A stretch of DNA of 13,518 nucleotides from Actinidia chinensis (Eukaryota; Streptophyta; Magnoliopsida; Ericales; Actinidiaceae). This document shows positions 8,604 through 13,518 of this stretch, piece after piece (the stretch's first letter is position 1; each line of letters begins with the position of its first letter). A program made the translations under genes and the position numbers. Location of the stretch: assembly GCA_009663005.1 (NCBI GenBank), contig VIGQ01001313.1, positions 1-13,518 of the forward strand, written 5' to 3'. The notes under the pieces are model-generated. The model was not told the DNA's origin. It did not search any database and saw nothing but the letters and a program-made list of their open reading frames with translations.

Positions 8604-9567
8604 CCTCTCTATTAACGATCGGGTAGAATGTAAAACCAACCCGCTCTATTTCGGACCTTTTTAAACTTTTATTTGTTCATAGGGACAGATCAACTATATA
8701 CTGATTTGCTTATTTGTAATACTGAACCTCATTTTTTCTTAATCCCCCAAAGTATAGGTTAAGATGATTGCATTGGAACGCAACAAACCACTTTTTGTGA
8801 ATGGTGGAACGATATAATTAACTCCAGATATCATATACGATAATGCTATTTTTAATAACCCCGTCTGTTACTAAACTTATCTTACTCGCCTTTGATTATT
8901 CTATACTTCTAATATATATGGGGGTTGAGATAAATAAATAAGTAATTGAAGACAACCCGTATTAACATCAATTTATCTTCTTAATAATTCATTACAAAAG
9001 ATGATGTTTATGAGATAAATAAAAACAACACATATATTTGTGAATTTTTTTGATTTACATTTCTAATTAGAATTCTAAAAGCACTTTTAAAGTTTCCAAA
9101 AGCCTAAACATTGTTTCATCATCGTTGCTCCAAATATTGTGAGACAAAAAACATTTCGTCAGGTTATAGGAAATAGACAGTGTCAACGTCAAAATGTATA
9201 GTTATCCCATAAAATATGAATGTTATTAATATATATATATTGGCTTGGTCAAGATTAGGTTATTGCTTTTACAGATTGAGTGTTACTCTAAGTATAAGGC
9301 AACCAGCTGGACAACCACTGGCTATCTAACCATTCCTTCTGAAGAATTGGGTTGCCTTTCCTTCCATAACAAAAGGATCCAACTTGCAATATTTTAACAG
9401 GAAAAGTGTAATTAGATAAGCCCCTCTAACTATATGACATCTTGAGTTTTCGCCCTATTGTTTGAACTCGAACACATAATGCCCTATAAAGGCATATGTC
9501 ATGTGAACATCATGTGACATGGCTACTGAAATTCATTGACAAAAATAACCTTCATTGTTAGTTTTTT
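8604..9567. other. Intergenic stretch without recognisable gene
   Basis: AT-rich, with a (TA)n tract near 9228-9240. The part from about 9397 to 9560 has a different texture (phrases around GACATCTTGAGTTTTCGCCC and CATGTGACATGG with internal symmetry) that resembles dispersed plant repeat sequence, but I cannot name a family. Confidence 0.45.
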
Positions 9568-9876
9568 CGGTACTTCAAAGGATCCGAATACCTAAACTTG
9601 TCTTGACCACTGACCAGTACGCACCAAAGCGTGTGAGAACTCATTATTTTAAGCTATACTTTCATCTTTTTTTGTTTTTTAAATTACATATATTATTTTT
9701 TATTTTTATGGAACCGGCAAGGAAAGTTGATAGCTCCATTATAACAAAAGAAGATAGCAAATATTATTTATGTGCAAAAAAAAAATTCTATTTATCCTTT
9801 GCTTTAATCATGATTGGTCTATCGCCAGAATATTAAAACTAGTAAGTGTATATATATAGTATATATAAAATAATAT

Positions 9877-10003
9877 TGTGTGTTTGTGTGTGAACACGAC
9901 TTTTTAACCAATGTGCTGTATGCTAATCCGCACTGAAAGCATTCAAATGCTAAGGAAGTGGGTAAATTATAACAGTAAAAACGACCCATACACAGAACCC
10001 ATT
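9877..10003 (+). repeat. Direct repeat copy 1 flanking the long-TIR element
   Basis: A block from the GTGTGTTTGTGTGTGAA stretch to GAACCCATT corresponds base by base, apart from short indels, to 11105-11218 on the same strand. Shared landmarks are AATGTGCTGTATGCTAATCC versus ATTGTGCTTATGCTAATCGC, GCATTCAAA, GTGGTAAATTA-like and AGAACCCATT. Copies 1 and 2 bracket the inverted-repeat element. Confidence 0.85.
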
Positions 10004-10021
10004 TTATAATATATATAATAT

Positions 10022-11086
10022 GGGCGCGGTTCTATAACACAAAATTAAACATACATTTTAAACACAAATCTAACCTTTAAAATTATTAAGGGGCTGGGAT
10101 TATCTTAAAAATCCTAACCCCAAAACAAAACCCCCTCTCTCTCCTCTCCTCCCCTCCCTCTCACCCACCGAGACCCCTCCCTCTCTTCTCCTTCCCCCCC
10201 ACTGCCTCCATCCCTCCCACCGATACTCCTCTCTCTAATGTCATTTGTAGTTAATGAGTGATCCAACGCTCCACCAATTGTGAGGAAATTATAAAAAAGG
10301 CTGCGGAGCCTATATTTTTGCTCTTTGGAGCATAGGTTCATGGAGACAAGACTACTATTTTCTCTTTTGGAGTGCATAGGTCAGGGAAGACCCCCATGAA
10401 TCGGGGCTAGGACCATGAAGATTTTGACAAGGTGAGGCAGGACTTACTCTGCGAAACTTCAAATGCTGATCTCAGCAATCGGAATATAGATAATCCTTTG
10501 AGGAAGAATGATGAGTGGAGCTTGTAAATTGAGTGAAAATCCTTTGGATAAAATTGTGAGAGAGTTCGTGGACAGAAAATTTTTCTTGTGCTTCTTGATC
10601 CTCTACTATTTCCTTCCATTTTTCCTTCTTTTTCCTATGCCACTGTTTGATCTTAGATTTTTGTCAAGGCAAATAAAATAAAAGGGATAGGTTTACTTGT
10701 ACACATCTACTTTTATCAGTAAATAATCAAAAACAATGTTTCATCCTTTTGAAACATATGTGTTTCTTGTCCTTCTAATTTTCTGTTGTGGCCAATTTCA
10801 ATCGGGGTGGAGCGTGCTTGTCCTAGCGTGAGGGAGTAGAGGATAGAGACGAGAGTCTCGGTGGGAGGAGGGTAGGCCGTGGTGGAGTAGAGAGAGAGGA
10901 GTCCTCGGTGGTGCGTGGGTGTGTGAGTGGGTAGGCAGGGAGGGGAGGAGAGAGAAGGGAGGGATGGGGTTTGTTTTAAGGGTTAGGATTTTTAAGAGGA
11001 TTAATCCCAACCCTTGAATTTTAAAGGTTAAGTTTGGTGTTAAAAAATTTGTTATTTTAATTTTATTTTGTTTCTTAAATCAGCCC
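10022..11086. mobile_element. Non-autonomous DNA-transposon-like element with about 200-bp terminal inverted repeats (Pack-MULE-like)
   Basis: The left arm (about 10022-10240) and right arm (about 10880-11086) are inverted copies. Exact landmarks include TAACCTTTAAAATT (10071-10084 versus 11017-11030) and CTTAAAAATCCTAACCC (10104-10120 versus 10980-10996). Both arms then run into CT/GA-rich sequence ending at CCACCGA and ACTCCTCTCTCT. The outer ends are GGGC and GCCC, set in ATATAT-rich DNA. No transposase is present. The interior, about 10250-10800, is ordinary complexity sequence unrelated to the arms and contains a coding-like stretch. Long arms around a non-transposon core are the hallmark of Pack-MULE elements; a foldback element is the alternative. 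A 9-bp target duplication cannot be judged in the repetitive AT flanks. Confidence 0.6.
10411..10527 (+). pseudogene. Possible captured exon fragment inside the long-TIR element
   Basis: Directly after an acceptor-like GGGGCTAG, one frame stays open for 38 codons and then meets TAA. It is rich in charged residues (it starts DHEDFDKVRQDLL and includes NRNIDNPLRKNDEW). A second frame offset by one base continues open from 10526 to about 10680 (SENPLDKIVREFVDRK), so one indel would join them. I do not recognise the protein, and codon-like texture over such a short stretch can be chance. The minus strand also has a 70-codon open frame at 10407-10619. Confidence 0.3.
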
Positions 11087-11104
11087 ATATATATATATAT
11101 ATTT

Positions 11105-11218
11105 TGTATGTGTGCGTGTGAATCGACTTTTAACGCATTGTGCTTATGCTAATCGCACTGAAGCATTCAAAGGCTAAGATAGTGGTAAATTACGTACACC
11201 CATGACGAGAACCCATTG
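11105..11218 (+). repeat. Direct repeat copy 2 flanking the long-TIR element
   Basis: Same-strand counterpart of 9877-10003, starting immediately beyond the right arm of the inverted-repeat element and an (AT)n tract. Differences from copy 1 are mostly single-base length changes (for example ATCCGC versus ATCGC, GAAAGC versus GAAGC), with few clear substitutions. Confidence 0.85.
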
Positions 11219-11462
11219 TACACACACTCGTCACACGCCCATATAGGGTACAAATTGGATGGGGAAGGCCAGGAGCGGGGGAGGATAGGGCGGCCTTCGT
11301 CATCGATGGCTAAGGTAGCAACTTCTTGCTGCAGCGGTTGACCAAGCTTGCCGTAGGTTGGCGTTGGTGTATAGAGAGGCCAAACTAGTATTTCCATTCG
11401 CAATCCCCCGACTGACCCGGGGGGGGATGGGCAGGTAATGAAGTGTTTTTTTGGGCAAATTT
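11219..11462. other. Short GC-richer segment between two inverted-repeat structures
   Basis: This stretch of about 240 bases is less AT-rich than its surroundings and is covered by a 117-codon minus-strand open frame (11167-11520). The frame runs from a simple GA/CT tract into the direct repeat, so it is probably not a gene. It may be the spacer or the edge of an adjacent element. Confidence 0.35.
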
Positions 11463-12475
11463 GCCCCTCTCTCTCTATCTCACCCCGTCCTTCATCTCTC
11501 TTCTCTCTTTTCTCTCTCATTAATTTTTTTTAATATTATTTTTAATGAGTGAGTAAAACAAATAATCATTTTTTTTTTTAATTTCAACTTCCGAATTTTT
11601 ATCTAAAAAAACTTTTTAGGAGAAAAGTTTAGAGTGCGTTACTCTCACCTCCAAATATTTTTCATCTAAAAGGATGGGTAGAAGCGAGGTGTTTTATTTA
11701 TAAAAATATAAGGTGGAGTAAAAACAATTATACATTTTATCATAATTTTTTTTATATAGCTATTCAAACACTTATTCTTGTGGGGTTCCTTTTAATACAC
11801 TTGATTCTATTTTTTTCTGTCTTGGGTACGGTTGGAGTTTGAGTATACAAAAATGTGATAAAATTTTATAATTTCTTTTACTCTTACCACCTCCAAAAAT
11901 TATTTATCTCAAATTATTTTTATGTTTAACAAAAAAATCTAAGGTGAAAGGGAAAAAATAATAGAAAATTTGTTGGGGATAAAATATTTTTTTTTCTTCT
12001 TTATGTGAATTTTTTTTAATATAAAACTACTTAATATTAAAAAAAATTCTTTTATAAAAAACTCAGGTGAGAGTAAAATAACAGTATAAAATGTGAGCAT
12101 ACTTTTTAATATAAAAATTCAGAAGTAAAGGGAAAAAAAAAAAAAGAGAATTAAGGGGTATAAAATGGAAAAAAAAAAGAATAAGGGTCGAATAGGTATA
12201 TAAAAAAAATTTATGATAAAATTTTATAATTGTGTTTTACTTTCTACCTTCTTTTGTTATAAAAGAAAAAATATTACATAAAATAATTTGGAAATCAAAT
12301 TTTTGCCGTGTGGGAGTAAAAAAATTATAAAAATTGTATCATAAAAAATCAAGGGGGAAAGTAAAAACAAAATTAAAATTTAATCATTTGTATTTTTTAA
12401 TAAATAACTAAGACATGGTATAAAAAAATGTGATAAAGAAGAGAGAGAGAAGAGATAAAGGGGTGAGAGAGAGAT
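11463..12475. repeat. AT-rich foldback region: seven related motifs in alternating orientation inside CT/GA-rich inverted arms
   Basis: The outer arms pair imperfectly: CTCTCTCTATCTCACCCC with following CT-rich sequence at 11463-11520, against GA-rich sequence with GGGGTGAGAGAGAG at 12432-12475. Inside, a motif approximating ATAAAATTTTATAATT..TTTTACTC..CACCTCC recurs. Orientation is minus at 11547-11567, plus at 11636-11665, minus at 11711-11743, plus at 11853-11894, minus at 12064-12100, plus at 12212-12251 and minus at 12308-12343. Neighbouring copies can therefore pair as successive hairpins. No coding region is present. The first, second and fifth copies are the weakest. A foldback or MITE cluster is the likely nature. 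Confidence 0.6.
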
Positions 12476-12718
12476 CCTTTGAGAAGGGGAGCAGCTCAAG
12501 GGGAATGCGGAGGGGGACGGGGAAAAAGGGGGAAAGGATAAATTCGGTCAAAAAAGTCTGTTGATGTGACTTAAAGAAGGGTGAGAATAATAGTGCTCAT
12601 AGAAGAGGAGCTGTACACACTTGTAGATCTAGGGTTTGACTATAAAATATGAGTTGTTTGTTTTATCGATGAAAAAAAAAACCTTATACGTCTTAATTAT
12701 TTGGATTTGACAAAACAA
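12476..12718. other. Purine-rich then AT-rich spacer, no gene seen
   Basis: The GA-rich right arm of the foldback region grades into unremarkable intergenic sequence. Nothing here supports a gene or a defined element. Confidence 0.4.
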
Positions 12719-12908
12719 TATCGTTTTGTACACTCCATCCAACCGGTACTTCAAAGGATCCAAACTCCAAGTTTAGAAGATGAGAGAGGGGGAAAACCAG
12801 ACCCTCAACAGAAATAACAAGTTGAGTCGTTTTTGTACACTCCACGAATACTCCACACGACCTGTACTTCATAGGGATCCGACTCCAAGTTTAGAAGATG
12901 AGAGAGGG
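12719..12908. repeat. Two-copy tandem direct repeat with a CTCCAAGTTTAGAAGATG core
   Basis: Copy 1 (12719-12790) and copy 2 (12825-12908) share CGTTTTGTACACTCC, GTACTTCA, GGATCC and CTCCAAGTTTAGAAGATG followed by GAGAGAGGG. Copy 2 has an extra stretch with a second ACTCCAC. The 18-mer CGGTACTTCAAAGGATCC of copy 1 (12744-12761) occurs identically at 9568-9585, so the unit belongs to a dispersed family. Confidence 0.85.
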
Positions 12909-13060
12909 AAAAAAAAGAAAGAAAACAAGACAAGTGATGTGAGGATACCACTTTGACAAATCGAGTAGGTTTAATTTTTATTTGCATTTTTTCAATTAAA
13001 TTTACAAATAATTGAAAATTCCAAAAAATTAAAAGTTCAAAAAAATGAAAAAAAATTAAT

Positions 13061-13270
13061 TCGGGCTAATTTGGGTCGGGCTAGCCTTCCCGGTCCCAAT
13101 TCGCTCATCGAGTGGGCTGGTCCTATGGGCCAGGATCGATAGGGTAGTTGGATTTCGGGTTGGGCCCACCCCATCCCATCACCTGCACAGACTGGGCTCA
13201 GCCCATACCGAAAACGCCTAGGCCCGTGACCAAATCAGGTCGGGGCGGTCCAATTCGCCCCATTTTGCTC
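13061..13270. repeat. GC-rich cluster of GGGC/GCCC motifs
   Basis: In an otherwise AT-rich region this 210-bp stretch has repeated TCGGGCTA (13061 and 13076), GGCTAGCC, GGGCTGG, TGGGCC, TTGGGCCCACC, a TGGGCT/AGCCCA inverted pair (13193-13205) and GGCCCG. Dense short GGGC repeats like this are found in subterminal regions of some plant DNA transposons, but no terminal repeats could be recognised. No open frame of note crosses it. Confidence 0.5.
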
Positions 13271-13518
13271 ATCTAAGTTTGTGATGGAGATTTACGAATT
13301 TTCGATATGAATAAAATGGGGTTTTTGGAGAGTCTCTCAAAGCAACCGAACAGTCACTTCTGGGGTCGCCGAACCTAGATGAAGTAATTCAAACGGCAAC
13401 CATTATTAGTGGAAATAACCCTAATGAATTGGATATTTATGGCACTTCAATGACTCAATTATTTCTGAAAGTTTTGTGTATTTAATTTACCAATCAAAAT
13501 AGTCATTTTGTAGTTACT
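13271..13518. other. Window end, no feature recognised
   Basis: Mixed-composition sequence. A short frame opening at ATGGGG (13316) stops after about 20 codons. Nothing supports a gene, though the window cuts off here. Confidence 0.4.

Noticed and set aside
9555..9836. 93-codon plus-strand open frame
   Set aside because: Phe/Leu/Ile-rich translation of AT-rich DNA with no motif; it begins inside a dispersed repeat.
10114..10377. 87-codon minus-strand open frame rich in Gly, Glu and Arg
   Set aside because: It is mostly the CT-rich inverted arm of the transposon-like element read on the opposite strand.
9877..11218. TRIM or LTR retrotransposon with the direct repeats as LTRs
   Set aside because: The repeats lack clear TG...CA ends, and I see no primer-binding site or polypurine tract next to them; the interior instead has long inverted arms.
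11167..11520. 117-codon minus-strand open frame
   Set aside because: It starts in a GA/CT simple tract and ends in a direct repeat, and shows no motif or splice context.
13061..13270. Telomere-like or rDNA-like GC repeat
   Set aside because: The words are irregular GGGC/GCCC units, not TTTAGGG, and no rRNA sequence is recognisable.
1..13518. CRISPR array or bacterial operon
   Set aside because: No regularly spaced identical repeats, no ribosome-binding-site-led dense coding, and a spliced plant kinase gene dominates.

Overview
The window looks like nuclear DNA of a flowering plant, probably a eudicot. It is AT-rich, and its one recognisable gene has small exons separated by short GT-AG introns. 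The intergenic space is full of AT-rich repeats and small non-autonomous transposon-like elements. The species cannot be named from the sequence.

The only protein-coding gene I can support lies on the minus strand at 835-5747. It is a proline-rich extensin-like receptor kinase (PERK family) with eight exons and seven introns. The whole family architecture can be read in order: Ser/Pro-rich extracellular region, one membrane helix, Lys/Arg stop-transfer, Pro-rich linker, complete kinase domain and the conserved C-terminal tail. Every intron has GT and AG ends at the expected family positions. No exon stays in one frame, however. Single-base gains and losses shift the frame repeatedly, while the codons between the breaks, including the catalytic Lys, HRD, DFG and APE, are preserved. 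Such indel-dominated damage, with little sign of amino-acid drift, fits an indel-rich draft assembly better than an old pseudogene. Repeat copies elsewhere in the window also differ mostly by one-base indels.

Upstream of the kinase (5748-6170) is a probable promoter and leader, with (TA)n(CT)n and (GA)n microsatellites and two TCP-type GGNCCCAC sites. From about 6.2 kb to the end I see no intact gene. In order there are: a small MITE-like element (6244-6398); a minus-strand tRNA-derived SINE with A box, B box and A tail (7567-7714); a two-copy tandem duplication (8362-8603); a 1.06-kb element with long inverted terminal arms and a non-repetitive core containing a short coding-like stretch (10022-11086), flanked by direct repeats of about 120 bp; an AT-rich array of seven related motifs in strictly alternating orientation inside CT/GA-rich outer arms (11463-12475); a two-copy tandem repeat sharing an exact 18-mer with a site 3 kb away (12719-12908); and a GC-rich GGGC/GCCC cluster (13061-13270).

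The most notable items are the 'frame-shredded' but otherwise perfect PERK gene, the Pack-MULE-like element, and the alternating inverted-repeat array.
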